64,000 nucleotides of DNA from Hoeflea sp. 108 (lineage in GTDB: Bacteria > Pseudomonadota > Alphaproteobacteria > Rhizobiales > Rhizobiaceae): assembly GCF_000372965.1 (NCBI RefSeq), contig NZ_KB890024.1, positions 124,001 through 188,000 of the forward strand. Reading direction: 5' to 3'. The number at the start of each line of letters is the position of its first letter. The first letter of the stretch is position 1. The notes below the pieces were generated by a model. That model saw only the letters and a program-made list of their open reading frames with translations, was not told the DNA's origin and did not search any database. Both the position numbers and the translations under genes were made by a program. This document shows, one piece after another, positions 43,352 through 53,481 of the stretch.

Positions 43352-43476
43352 CACCTTCTCCCCGCTCGCGGGGAGAAGGTGGCCTATAGGGCCGGATGAG
43401 GGCAGGGTCGGCGTGGCAAGGTTCGCGCCGCACCTCATTTGCCTGCCGGCATCTTCTCCCCGAGAATGGGGAGAAG
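43352..43476. repeat. Two REP-type palindromes between polyamine binding protein and ATPase
   Basis: Arms 43352-43365 and 43368-43381 form a perfect 14-bp inverted repeat. CTTCTCCCC (43453-43461) and GGGGAGAAG (43468-43476) form a second 9-bp stem. Both share the CTTCTCCCC core found at 32838. The 222-bp gap 43344-43565 holds nothing else I can name; ATPase expression may be reduced relative to the binding protein. Confidence 0.75.
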
Positions 43477-43565
43477 AAAGGCCCTCCGCCAACGCCGCTC
43501 CACTTTCTAATCGAAGACTGCCGGGCTCTGCCTCGACAGTTGCAACAACCCATTTGAGGCCTTCC

Positions 43566-44599
<1,034 letters not shown>

Positions 44600-44603
<4 letters not shown>

Positions 44604-45454
44604 AACGCGAGGCGCCGAAATCGATAGCCGACTACAGCCCGCTTTTCTTTCCCGGGCTGATGCTGATAGTCTTTTTCGTCATCCCGTTCTCGACGATGAT
44701 CGCCGTCAGCTTCTTCCTGCGTGACCCCTCGGGATTCTACACGCCCGATTTCGTCTTCGACAATTATGCCCGCTTCCTCTCGGTCTTCTTCGGCAGGGTG
44801 CTGGCCTTCTCGCTGATGCTGGCGGTTATGGTCGCCATCTGCTGCGTCGCCATCGCGTTTCCGTTCACCTTTCTTCTGACCAAGCGGCCGCGCAAGGTGC
44901 AGACCATCTGGCTGGTCTGCCTGTTGTCGGTGCTGTCGCTGTCGGAGGTCATCATCGGCTTCGCCTGGTCGACGCTGTTTACCCGCACCGCCGGCATCAC
45001 CAACCTGTTTGTCTTTCTTGGCCTGATGAAGGAGCCTGTGGCGCTGACGCCGAGCTTCTGGGCGGTGCTGACGGGCATGGTCTACCAGGCGCTGCCCTAC
45101 ACAATACTCGTGCTCTATCCCGCTTTGGTGCGCCTCGACCCGCAGTTGCTGGAGGCGGCGCGCACGCTCGGTGCCTCGCCGACGCGCGCCTTCGTTAATG
45201 TTGTGGTGCCGGCACTGCGAAACACAATCGTGGCGACGCTGATCATGGTCTTCGTCTTTGCGCTCGGCTCGTATTTGTTGCCGCAGATCCTCGGGCGCCC
45301 CTCACACTGGACGCTGTCGGTGCTGATCACCGACCAGGCCATCTACCAGTCCAACATGCCGTTTGCCGCAGCGATGGCGGTGTTTTTGGTGCTGATGTCG
45401 CTGGCGCTTGTCGGCCTCACTTTGCTTGTCGGACGCAAGGAGAACGCGCTGTGA
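44600..45454 (+). CDS. Polyamine-type ABC transporter permease (PotB-like)
   Basis: 284-residue permease with six main hydrophobic segments, the first LIVFFVIPFSTMIAVSFFL. The EAA loop is LLEAARTLGASPTRAFVNVVVPAL. It is coupled by overlap to the ATPase (ATGA) and to the second permease (GTGA). It forms the inner-membrane channel with the next gene. Confidence 0.92.
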
Positions 45455-46251
45455 TGGCAACCTTCCTTCGCCGGCTCTACTTCACTGCCGTCGCCCTGTT
45501 TCTCGCCGCCCCGCTGATCGTTGTCGCCGGTGTCTCGGTCAACGAGAAGCAGGACCTCGCCTTCCCGCCCAAGGGCTTTTCGCTGTCCTGGTATGGCCAG
45601 ATCTTCTTCGATCCGGAATGGCGCGCAGCCCTCATCGCCTCGGTCACGCTGGCGGTTACGGCGGCAGCCCTTGCGGTGGCGATCGCGCTGCCGCTCGCCT
45701 GGTTCCTGTGGCGGCGCATCGCGCCATGGGCCAACGTCTTCCAGATCCTCGGCCTCGCCCCCTTCATCCTGCCGCCAGTCATCACCGCATTGGGCATGCT
45801 GACCTTCTGGGCGACGTCAGGCTTCTACGGCCAGCCCTGGACTGCTGTTATCAGCCACGCGATTTTCTTCGTCACGCTACCGCTGGTGACGTTGTCGCTC
45901 GGTTTCGCCTCCATCGACCGCTCGCTGGTCGAGGCAGCCTCGACCATGGGCGCCGACGACCGCACGGTGCTGAAGACGGTGGTTCTGCCGTTGATCCGGC
46001 CCTATCTCGTGTCGGGCTACGCTTTCGCCTTCGTGCTGTCGCTCAACGAATACATCGTCGCCTACATGACCGTCGGCTTCACCATCGAGACGCTGCCGAT
46101 CAAGATCTTCAACGCTCTGCGCTACGGCTACACGCCGACCATGGCGTCGGTGTCGGTGTTCTTCGTGGCGGTGGCGGCACTGGTGTTCTCCCTGATCGCC
46201 CGCTTCGGAGACATCAGGAAGCTTCTCGGTGCGATGTCGTCGGACACCTGA
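45451..46251 (+). CDS. Polyamine-type ABC transporter permease (PotC-like)
   Basis: 266-residue permease. It shows VSVNEKQDLAFPPKGFSLSWYG, frequent in PotC-like subunits, and the EAA loop LVEAASTMGADDRTVLKTVVLPLI. GTG start overlapping the previous stop; an ATG follows at once. Last transporter gene of the operon, followed by a strong hairpin. Confidence 0.92.
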   Translation: MMATFLRRLYFTAVALFLAAPLIVVAGVSVNEKQDLAFPPKGFSLSWYGQIFFDPEWRAALIASVTLAVTAAALAVAIALPLAWFLWRRIAPWANVFQILGLAPFILPPVITALGMLTFWATSGFYGQPWTAVISHAIFFVTLPLVTLSLGFASIDRSLVEAASTMGADDRTVLKTVVLPLIRPYLVSGYAFAFVLSLNEYIVAYMTVGFTIETLPIKIFNALRYGYTPTMASVSVFFVAVAALVFSLIARFGDIRKLLGAMSSDT

Positions 46252-46261
46252 TCTCCCGGTC

Positions 46262-46289
46262 TCACCCAGGCGCGGTGTCGCCTGGGTGA
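46262..46289 (+). terminator. Hairpin after the polyamine transporter
   Basis: TCACCCAGGCG (46262-46272) and CGCCTGGGTGA (46279-46289) form a perfect 11-bp stem with a CGGTGT loop, 10 bp after the permease stop. Only a weak TTT follows, so partial termination is likely. The amidotransferase gene starts 90 bp downstream. Confidence 0.6.
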
Positions 46290-46379
46290 CAATTTCCAGT
46301 CGCCTGGTGGTCGCGTTCAGTCCGCCCCAATCCTAGCATCGTCCCATGCCCTAGGCCGGCCATGCGGGAGCGATGCGCC

Positions 46380-47900
46380 ATGTGCGGATTTGTGTGCCTC
46401 TGGAACCTCGACGACGAGCAACTCGCCTCGCGGATGATCCGGAAGATGGAGCATCGCGGGCCCGATGCCCTGGAGGTGCTGCGGCCGAACAACATCCCCG
46501 TCGTCATGGCGCATGCAAGGCTCGCCATCATCGGTCCAGATAACGGCGCCCAGCCGATCCACCAGGGCGACAACATCCTGGTCGTCAACGGCGAGATCTA
46601 CAACCACGCTGACCTCCGCGCCATTCTCGGCGAGACTGCCTTCCAGACCCGCAGCGACAGCGAGACGGTGCTGCACCTCTTCCGCAAGAATGCGCTGCGC
46701 TGGGTGTCGCGGCTGGACGGCATGTTCGCCTTCGTGCTGGCGACGCCGGAGCGCATCATCGCCGCCCGCGACCCGCTCGGCATCAAGCCGCTCTACGTCG
46801 CCCATATCGGCGAGGGGCTCGGCTTCGCCTCCGAACTCAAGGCCTTCGACGGTGTCGAGGTGGCGAAGATCGAGGCGCTGGAGCCGGGCGCCATGTATGA
46901 CAGCCTGGAGGGCCAGCGGCGCTGGTACCGCATGCCACAAGGTGCGGCCGATCCAGAACCGGGCCTTGATGAGGAGCTGACTTGGCGCGAACTGCGCCTG
47001 GTGCTGGAAGAGGCTGTTGCCAAGTGGATGGTCGCCGATGTCGAGGTCGGCTCGTTCTTGTCGGGCGGGCTCGACAGCTCGATCATCGCGGCAATCGCCG
47101 CCCGCCAATTGCCGAAGCGGTTGAAGACATTTTCGGTCGGGCTTGCCGGCAGCCCGGACCTGATCGCCGCGCGGCGGGTCGCCGATCATCTCGGCACCGA
47201 GCATTTCGAGCATGCGTTCACGCCGCAAGAAGTCGCAGCCGTACTGCCGCACGTCATCTACCATCTCGAAAGCGCCGACATCGACCTGGTGCGCTCGGCC
47301 GTGCCGACCCATTTTGCCGCCAGGCTGGCGCGGCGTCATGTCAAGGCGGTGTTGACGGGCGAAGGCGCCGACGAGCTGTTTGCCGGCTACACCTACCATC
47401 ATGCCTATGTCGATCGTCCGCGCGAACTGGCCGACGAGCTGACGCGCTCGCTCGGCACCATGCACAACATCAATCTGCAGCGCGTCGACCGTGTCACCAT
47501 GGCCGAGAGCCTGGAGGCACGCACGCCGTTCCTCGACCGCGAGCTGATCGATTTTGCCCAGAGCATCCCGGCGACGCTGAAACTGAGGCGCACCGACCCG
47601 GCTTCGCCCGAGAGCACCGGTCCGACGACGGAGAAATGGATTCTGCGCAAGGCCTGCGCCGATCTCCTCCCGCACGACCTCGTCTGGCGAAAGAAGGCGC
47701 AGTTCGATGAAGGTTCGGGCGCCGTCACCGCCCTCGGCGAAGCACTGCAGGCGATGACCGGCTCGCCAACGCCGCTCGACCGTGCGGCGGAAGGTGCGGT
47801 TTACGAAGACCTGCTGCGGCAGAGCTACAGCGATCCCGACCGCATCATCAACGCGGCCGGCAGATGGGTCGCCAATCGCGTGTGTGTGGCGGCTGCCTGA
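46380..47900 (+). CDS. Asparagine synthase-like glutamine amidotransferase
   Basis: 506-residue protein with two parts. An N-terminal class II glutaminase begins MCGFVCLW, where removal of Met exposes catalytic Cys2, and has HRGPDALEV, NGEIYNH and SDSETVLHLF. The synthase part has the PP-loop SFLSGGLDSSIIAAIAA and LTGEGADELFAGYTYH. I therefore start at 46380 rather than an upstream in-frame ATG. It is shorter than AsnB of enterobacteria. Next to guanidino/polyamine genes it might make asparagine or amidate another acid; the acceptor is unknown. Confidence 0.88.
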   Translation: MCGFVCLWNLDDEQLASRMIRKMEHRGPDALEVLRPNNIPVVMAHARLAIIGPDNGAQPIHQGDNILVVNGEIYNHADLRAILGETAFQTRSDSETVLHLFRKNALRWVSRLDGMFAFVLATPERIIAARDPLGIKPLYVAHIGEGLGFASELKAFDGVEVAKIEALEPGAMYDSLEGQRRWYRMPQGAADPEPGLDEELTWRELRLVLEEAVAKWMVADVEVGSFLSGGLDSSIIAAIAARQLPKRLKTFSVGLAGSPDLIAARRVADHLGTEHFEHAFTPQEVAAVLPHVIYHLESADIDLVRSAVPTHFAARLARRHVKAVLTGEGADELFAGYTYHHAYVDRPRELADELTRSLGTMHNINLQRVDRVTMAESLEARTPFLDRELIDFAQSIPATLKLRRTDPASPESTGPTTEKWILRKACADLLPHDLVWRKKAQFDEGSGAVTALGEALQAMTGSPTPLDRAAEGAVYEDLLRQSYSDPDRIINAAGRWVANRVCVAAA

Positions 47901-47913
47901 TCCAAGGCCGCCT

Positions 47914-49317
47914 TCAGATCACCGGCTTGTCCATCAGGCCGAGCCTGTCGCGCCTGAGCCAACGCCACAGCAGCAGCACCGATACTGTGGCAAGGCCGGA
48001 AAACAGGCCGATCCAGATGCCGCGACCCTCGAAGCCGAAGTGGAAGGCGAGCAGCACGCCGAGCGGCAGGCCGATGCCCCAATAGCCGATCGCGGCGAGG
48101 ATCATCGGTACGGTTGTGTCCTGCAGTCCGCGCAACTGGCCTGACGACACCGCCTGGGCGCCGTCGACCACCTGGAACAGCGCTGCAAAGACCAGGAAGC
48201 TGACTGCCAGGCTGATGACATGGGCGTTGGCCGGGTCACTGATGTCGATGAAGGCCGAGATAAGGAGATGCGGCCACAACACCATCACCAGCGCCATCAG
48301 CGCCATGAAGCCGACGCCGAGCACATAGGCGGTCCAGCCGGCGCGGGTGATGCCATCGCGGTCTTTGGCGCCGAAGGCGAGGCCGACGCGCACTGTCACC
48401 GCCTGGCCGAGGCCCAGAGGGATCATGAAGGTAACGGCGCAGATCTGCATGGCGATAGCATGCGCTGCCAGCGACTCCGCATTGATCAGCCCCATCAGGA
48501 AGGCGGCAGCGTTGAAGATCGTCACCTCGAAGGCAAGGATGCCGGCAATCGGAGCGCCGAGCTTGAGCAACGCCAAGAAACGCGGCCAGTCCGCGCGCCA
48601 GAAACGGCCGAACAGCCGGTAGCGGCGGAAGCGCTTTTCGAACATCACCACGAGTGCCATGCCAACGAACATCATGCCGCTGGCAATGCTGGTGGCGAGG
48701 CCCGAGCCGGCGATACCCATCTCGGGGAAGCCCCATTTGCCAAACACCAGAAGCCAGTTGCCGATAGCGTTGGCCGCGACCGCGATCGCCATGATCGCCA
48801 GCGCCCAGCCCGGCCGCTCCAGCGCCGAAATGAAGGAGCGCAGCACGATATAGCCATAGAAGGGCAGCACCGCCCATTGCAGGTGGCGGACATAGACGCC
48901 CGCCTGCTCGGCAAGCTTGGGCTCCTGGCCCATGGCGATCAGTATGTGCTCGGCGTTCCACAGCAACACCCAGATCGGGACGACGATGACGAGCGCCATC
49001 CAGAGGCCCTGCCGAACCGTCCGCCGGACGTCACGCACCGAATGGCGCTTGCGGCCGAGCTCGGCCGCCATCATGGGCGAGGTCGCGTACATCAGGCCGA
49101 GGCCGAAGACGAGCGGCGCGAAATAGAGATTGGAGCCGAGCGCACCGGCGGCCAGCGCCTCGGGGCCGAGCCGGCCGATGATCATGACGTCGGTCGCTGT
49201 CATCGCCGACTGGGCGAGATTGGTGAGGATCATCGGCCAGGCAAGCGCGAGCATCGCGCGAAGTTCGTCGCGCCAAGGACTGGCCGGTGATTGCGCGCCG
49301 GTTGCTATCGCAGACAT
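47914..49317 (-). CDS. MATE-family efflux transporter
   Basis: 467-residue multidrug/Na+ or H+ antiporter (NorM-like) with about twelve hydrophobic segments. Family blocks include LAWPMILTNLAQSAM, the first-helix GRLGPEALAAGALGSNLYF, and VRVGLAFGAKDRDGI. It faces the amidotransferase gene across 13 bp. The upstream region 49318-49400 holds two GCCGATATCG repeats 21 bp apart that may be an operator. Substrate unknown. Confidence 0.92.
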   Translation of the reverse strand: MSAIATGAQSPASPWRDELRAMLALAWPMILTNLAQSAMTATDVMIIGRLGPEALAAGALGSNLYFAPLVFGLGLMYATSPMMAAELGRKRHSVRDVRRTVRQGLWMALVIVVPIWVLLWNAEHILIAMGQEPKLAEQAGVYVRHLQWAVLPFYGYIVLRSFISALERPGWALAIMAIAVAANAIGNWLLVFGKWGFPEMGIAGSGLATSIASGMMFVGMALVVMFEKRFRRYRLFGRFWRADWPRFLALLKLGAPIAGILAFEVTIFNAAAFLMGLINAESLAAHAIAMQICAVTFMIPLGLGQAVTVRVGLAFGAKDRDGITRAGWTAYVLGVGFMALMALVMVLWPHLLISAFIDISDPANAHVISLAVSFLVFAALFQVVDGAQAVSSGQLRGLQDTTVPMILAAIGYWGIGLPLGVLLAFHFGFEGRGIWIGLFSGLATVSVLLLWRWLRRDRLGLMDKPVI

Positions 49318-49334
49318 TTTTTATCGTCTTTCGC

Positions 49335-49365
49335 GCCGATATCGCGAGATATGCCGCCGATATCG
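49335..49365. promoter_or_regulatory. Repeated GCCGATATCG boxes upstream of the MATE gene
   Basis: GCCGATATCG occurs at 49335-49344 and 49356-49365, a 21-bp (two-turn) spacing, with a related CGAGATAT between them. The boxes lie 18-48 bp before the transporter start, as expected for a repressor site. The regulator is not adjacent in an obvious way. Confidence 0.45.
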
Positions 49366-49490
49366 ATCGATTCGGCCTCAAAACACCCGGTTTTGCCTCG
49401 CCGTGGTCGGGTTTTGAAGCAAACGGGCAGGTGTGGCAAGCCATCAAGACCGGCAAGGATTGTGCCAGCAATGGCGAGCTAGTGGTACCG

Positions 49491-50393
49491 TTAGTCGCTT
49501 GCCGCGTCCTTGGGGCAGTTGAGCTCGGCCATGATCCATTCGCGGAAAGCGCGGATTTTCGGCACGTTGCGGCGCCCCTCAGGGTAGACCAGCCAGTAGT
49601 CTCCACCATGGCCGGTGAGTTCGAACGGCTGGATCAGCCGGCCCTCGGCCAGCTCCGCGGTGAACAGCGCGGTGGTCAGAACCGTCACACCCTGGCCGGC
49701 CATCGCGGCATTCGCCTCGGCGGCCTGCGAACCCAGGCTGGTGTCGGGCATCCTGTCGAGTGCGTCTGCCGGCACATTGGCCATTTCGAACCAGGCCTTC
49801 CACCAGATGTCGGCAGGGTTGAGAATCCTGAGCTTGAGCAGATCCGCCGGCTCCCTGATCCCACCGATGCTTTCGGCGAGACGCGGGCTGAGCATGGGCG
49901 AATACTGCGAGCGCAACAAGAAATGGGCGGCAAGCCCGGGCCATTTACCGGCGCCGGAGCGGATGCCGATATCCATTTCCTCGCGCGAGAAATCGACAAG
50001 CGCGCTCGAGGTGTCGAGGCGGACGGCAATGTTGGGATGGCGCAGCTGGAAGGAGCCGATGCGCGGCGCCAGCCAGTTCGATGCGAAGGTGTGGACCGTC
50101 GAAATGCCGAGCGTGCCGCCGGAGCCGGCGCGCGCCATCTGATAGGCGTCGCTCAGCAGGCCGAATGCCTCGGTCACCATCGGCACCATGCGGCTGCCGA
50201 CCTCGGTCAGCACCACCTGGCGCGGCTTGCGCAGGAACAGCGGCGCGCCAATGCGCTCCTCGAGCAGCTTGATCTGGTAGCTGACGGCGGCCTGCGTCAT
50301 GCCGAGCTCGGCCGCGGCCTTGGTGAAGCTACCCTGGCGGGCGGCGGCTTCGAACACCCTGATCGCGGTCAAAGGCGGCAGCTGAAGCGGCAT
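49491..50393 (-). CDS. LysR-family regulator (GcvA-like)
   Basis: 300-residue regulator. The DNA-binding part is LTAIRVFEAAARQGSFTKAAAELGMTQAAVSYQIKLLEERI; the effector-binding domain spans about residues 90-290. The ATG at 50393 is preceded by GGAGG at ideal spacing, so I prefer it to the in-frame ATG at 50444. It diverges from a DUF1127-like small gene at 50524, whose promoter it may control. No metabolic target is obvious. Confidence 0.88.
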   Translation of the reverse strand: MPLQLPPLTAIRVFEAAARQGSFTKAAAELGMTQAAVSYQIKLLEERIGAPLFLRKPRQVVLTEVGSRMVPMVTEAFGLLSDAYQMARAGSGGTLGISTVHTFASNWLAPRIGSFQLRHPNIAVRLDTSSALVDFSREEMDIGIRSGAGKWPGLAAHFLLRSQYSPMLSPRLAESIGGIREPADLLKLRILNPADIWWKAWFEMANVPADALDRMPDTSLGSQAAEANAAMAGQGVTVLTTALFTAELAEGRLIQPFELTGHGGDYWLVYPEGRRNVPKIRAFREWIMAELNCPKDAASD

Positions 50394-50523
50394 TCCCGCA
50401 CCTCCATGCATAAGGCCATTTAATGGGTAATGATCGACGTTCAATTGGAAAAGTCAATCATTCCAGAGCTATATCTACGTCAACGCATCAGCGCGTTTCA
50501 AGCATCTCATCAGGGTGACGATC

Positions 50524-50703
50524 ATGGCCACGGCACAGGCAAGTCTTATCCATTGCGAGCAGACCAGCTGGACGGCACGGCTGGCAGCCACATTCGGACT
50601 GCGTTCGCGCCGCCGGGTGTTCGATTTCCGGGACCTGCCGGACCACCTCAAGCGCGACGTCGGCTATCTCGACGGCAACAGTCCCTGCAGCCGCCGCAAA
50701 TAG
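50524..50703 (+). CDS. DUF1127-like small basic protein
   Basis: 59 residues, arginine-rich. The core RSRRRVFDFRDLPDHLKRDV followed by GYLDG fits the YjiS/DUF1127 pattern of RR...L..L..H.LRDIGL. In alphaproteobacteria such small proteins are linked to phosphate, stress or RNA control, but this one is untested. The ATG at 50524 has an AGGGTG site; a GTG at 50515 is the alternative. It diverges from the LysR gene. Confidence 0.6.
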   Translation: MATAQASLIHCEQTSWTARLAATFGLRSRRRVFDFRDLPDHLKRDVGYLDGNSPCSRRK

Positions 50704-50799
50704 GGCCGCGCCATATGGCCGCTTTGTCGCTATCATCCTGCCGGTTCATTTCCGCAGCCGTTCGTCCTATGACCGCGGTAGCGAAGAAAGGTCGGCACG

Positions 50800-51435
50800 A
50801 TGATTCCAAAAGCGGTCTACTGGGACATGGACGGCACGCTGATCGACAGCGAGCCGCTGCACGAGGAATCGCTGGTGTCGGCGCTGCGCAGTGTCGGCAT
50901 CGAGCCGCCCGCCGATCTGCACGCCCGCGTCGTCGGCCAGGCGGCGCGCCCGGTCTATGAGGTGCTGCGCGACCAGTTCGGACTGGAGCTCGGTTTCGAC
51001 GATTGGATCGCCCGCAAATACGAGCACTATATGGGCCGCGCGCCGGATCTATTGCCGCGCGAGGGCGCCATGGAAATCTTCGGCGATCTCAAGGCCAGGG
51101 GCGTTGTCCAGGCGATCGTCTCCAATTCCGACCGCATGGTCGTCGACATCAACCTCCGCGCCGTCGGCATCCACCAGGCGGCGATGAAGACGATCAGCCG
51201 CAACGACGTGCGCCTCGGCAAACCCGATCCCGAGCCCTATCTGCGTGCCGCATTCCTGACCGGCATCGATCCGGCCGACACCGTGGTCATGGAAGACAGC
51301 GTCACCGGGGCAACGGCCGGCGTCGCCGCCGGCATGCGCACCATCTTCTGGCCGCAGGACAAGATCGACGGTCCGGCTGGCGCGCTGGTGGCGCACAGCG
51401 CCGAGGAAGTGCGGGCGCTGCTCGGGTTGGGGTGA
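50800..51435 (+). CDS. HAD-superfamily phosphatase (phosphoglycolate/phosphosugar type)
   Basis: 211-residue haloacid-dehalogenase hydrolase, subfamily IA. Motif I is YWDMDGTLIDSEP (both aspartates present), motif II is IVSNSDR, motif III is the lysine in RLGKPDPEPY, and motif IV is VVMEDSVTGATAG. A helical cap lies between about residues 15 and 85. Likely a small phosphosugar or phosphoglycolate phosphatase. An AAAGG site precedes the ATG. It stands alone. Confidence 0.87.
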   Translation: MIPKAVYWDMDGTLIDSEPLHEESLVSALRSVGIEPPADLHARVVGQAARPVYEVLRDQFGLELGFDDWIARKYEHYMGRAPDLLPREGAMEIFGDLKARGVVQAIVSNSDRMVVDINLRAVGIHQAAMKTISRNDVRLGKPDPEPYLRAAFLTGIDPADTVVMEDSVTGATAGVAAGMRTIFWPQDKIDGPAGALVAHSAEEVRALLGLG

Positions 51436-51547
51436 GTGGTCTCTGGTTTGCCTGGACCGAGGCGTGGTGGAGATGTGACGGCATGGATCCCCGGGTCTTT
51501 GCCGCGACGTCGCCGATGATACGCGCCGACGGGCCAAATCCCGCCTC

Positions 51548-52306
51548 TCAGTTCCGGAACACCGGCTCCTGCTCGTCGAGGATCGCTTTGAGTTCGGCGA
51601 GGTGGCGTTCGGCCTGGCCGGGATAGTCTTCCTGCTCGAGTGCTGCTTTCTCGGCGATCTCGTCGGAGAGCGTACGCAAGGGACGGCCGGTCCATAAAGC
51701 CTTGATGTAGGTTTCGCAGGCGCGCTCGAAATAATAGAGCCGGTTGAAGGTGTCGGCGACGCTGTCGCCGATGACCATGACACCGTGATTGCCCATGATC
51801 ATCACCTTGACCTTGGGGTCGGCGAGCAGCTGCGAGCAGCGTTCGCCCTCTTCCTCGAAGGCAAGCCCGCCATAATGACCGTCGACGACATGCCGGCGGA
51901 AGAAGATCGCCGTGTTCTGGTCGATCGGCGGCAAAGTGGAATCGGCCAGCGAGGCCAGCACCGTGGCATGGATCGAATGCACATGCATGACGCAGCGCGC
52001 ATGCGCGCAGTTGCGGTGGACAGCGCCATGCAGGCCCCAGGCGGTCGGGTCGGGCGCGTTGGGTCCGCTCATCGTCTCGGGGTCGTTGGCGTCGATCAGC
52101 AAAAGGTCGCTCGCCTTGATGCGCGAGAAATGCACCTGGTTGGGGTTCATCAGGAACTTCGAGCCGTCGTCGTTGACGGCGAGCGAGAAGTGGTTGGCCA
52201 CCGCCTCATGCATGTTGAGTCTGGCCGTCCAACGGAAGGCGCAGGCGAGGTCGACGCGCTCCTCGTAGAACGGCAGGTTGGTCTGCTTGAGCTGGGTGAC
52301 GGCCAT
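51548..52306 (-). CDS. Class II aldolase/adducin family protein
   Basis: 252-residue metal-dependent aldolase-fold protein. Zinc-binding histidines are in CVMHVHSIHATVLASL, and a later GNHGVMVIGDSVADTFNRLYYFERAC block carries the third. NHFSLAVNDDGSKFLMNP is the substrate-phosphate region; replacement of the usual phosphate-binding residues suggests a non-phosphorylated or modified substrate. The ATG at 52306 follows GGGAGGAAG. It lies 102 bp downstream of ureG on the same strand, perhaps in the urease transcript. Confidence 0.87.
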   Translation of the reverse strand: MAVTQLKQTNLPFYEERVDLACAFRWTARLNMHEAVANHFSLAVNDDGSKFLMNPNQVHFSRIKASDLLLIDANDPETMSGPNAPDPTAWGLHGAVHRNCAHARCVMHVHSIHATVLASLADSTLPPIDQNTAIFFRRHVVDGHYGGLAFEEEGERCSQLLADPKVKVMIMGNHGVMVIGDSVADTFNRLYYFERACETYIKALWTGRPLRTLSDEIAEKAALEQEDYPGQAERHLAELKAILDEQEPVFRN

Positions 52307-52408
52307 TTCTTCCTCCCTCTCCATCATATTTCCGAAGTCCGCTACCGGCTTCGGGCCGATGCGCTGGGAGAAAGAATGCCGCGTCAGATCGGGTGCGGCA
52401 ACATCAGC

Positions 52409-53044
52409 TCAGGCTGATTTCAGCTGGTCCAGCCTGAGGCCGCCGTTCTCGACGATGAAGTCGATGACTGCTTCCAGTCCCTTGCCGCGCGACAGGTCGG
52501 TGAAGCCGAATGGGCGCTTGCCGCGCTGGCGGGCGGCGTCGCCTTCCATGACCTCGATATTGACGTTCACATAAGGCGCGAGGTCGCTCTTGTTGATGAC
52601 CAGGAAGTCGGAGCGGGTGATGCCGGGACCGCCCTTGCGCGGGATCTCTTCGCCCTGGCAGACCGAGATGACATAGAGCGTGATGTCGGCGAGGTCGGGC
52701 GAGAAGGTCGCGGCCAGGTTGTCGCCGCCCGACTCGATGAAGACGATGTCGAGATCGGGGAATTTCCTGTTCATCTCGGCGATGGCCTGGAGATTGATCG
52801 AGGCGTCCTCGCGGATGGCGGTATGCGGGCAGCCGCCGGTTTCCACGCCCATGATGCGTTCTTCCGGCAGCGCCTGCAGGCGGGCGAGCAGCAACGCGTC
52901 TTCCTTGGTGTAGATGTCGTTGGTGACGACAGCGATTGAGAACTCGTCGCGCAGCGCCTTGCACAGCTTCTCCGTCAGCGTCGTCTTGCCCGAGCCGACA
53001 GGGCCGCCGATGCCGATGCGAAGCGGGCCGTTTTTCGAGGTCAT
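52409..53044 (-). CDS. ureG: Urease accessory GTPase
   Basis: 211-residue SIMIBI GTPase that delivers nickel to urease with UreD, UreF and UreE. The P-loop is GIGGPVGSGKTTL; VVTNDIYTKEDAL, the nickel-binding VETGGCPHTAIRED (Cys-Pro-His), ESGGDNLAATFSP and NKSDLAPYV follow. The ATG at 53044 overlaps the DUF3995-like membrane gene by 4 bp. It is the last urease gene of the leftward cluster. Confidence 0.97.
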   Translation of the reverse strand: MTSKNGPLRIGIGGPVGSGKTTLTEKLCKALRDEFSIAVVTNDIYTKEDALLLARLQALPEERIMGVETGGCPHTAIREDASINLQAIAEMNRKFPDLDIVFIESGGDNLAATFSPDLADITLYVISVCQGEEIPRKGGPGITRSDFLVINKSDLAPYVNVNIEVMEGDAARQRGKRPFGFTDLSRGKGLEAVIDFIVENGGLRLDQLKSA

Positions 53045-53481
53045 GGCTGGAATCCCTTGATGGCTAGGAAAGCGAAGCCTGCGCCGATGGCCAGGCACAG
53101 GGGCGAATAATACAGCCGATCGAGCCGGGCGAACGGCATTTGCGGTGTCAGCCTTCGCCATCCGGGGGTGAAACCGGCGATGCCGCGGCCAAGGAAGACC
53201 AGCGCGATCATCAGCGCCGAGGAGGCAAGCCCGGCCTTGGGGAAGGGCGTGGCGAAGATACCGACAAGCGCCAGCGGCCACAGCGTCGCGAGCACAAGGC
53301 AGGCGGCAACAGCAAAGCAGGCGAAGGGCGTGGGCATGGTGTCGACGCCGCGGAAGCCGGCCACCGCGCGAGCGCAGGAAGCCTGGTCGGTGCCGGGCCA
53401 GACACCGCCGAGGCCCCAGTAGACGTGCAGCGAGGTGAGCAGATAGAGCACCGCGGCAAGCGCGAAGGCGACTGGTATCAT
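53041..53481 (-). CDS. DUF3995-like membrane protein inside the urease cluster
   Basis: 146 residues with four hydrophobic segments: about 3-22, 47-70, 80-98 and 120-140. LTSLHVYWGLGGVWPGTD near residue 15 is the family-like signature. It overlaps ureF (upstream) and ureG (downstream) by 4 bp each, so it is translated with the nickel-loading proteins. It might help nickel, urea or pH handling; no known function. Family name is from memory of the pattern. Confidence 0.7.
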   Translation of the reverse strand: MIPVAFALAAVLYLLTSLHVYWGLGGVWPGTDQASCARAVAGFRGVDTMPTPFACFAVAACLVLATLWPLALVGIFATPFPKAGLASSALMIALVFLGRGIAGFTPGWRRLTPQMPFARLDRLYYSPLCLAIGAGFAFLAIKGFQP

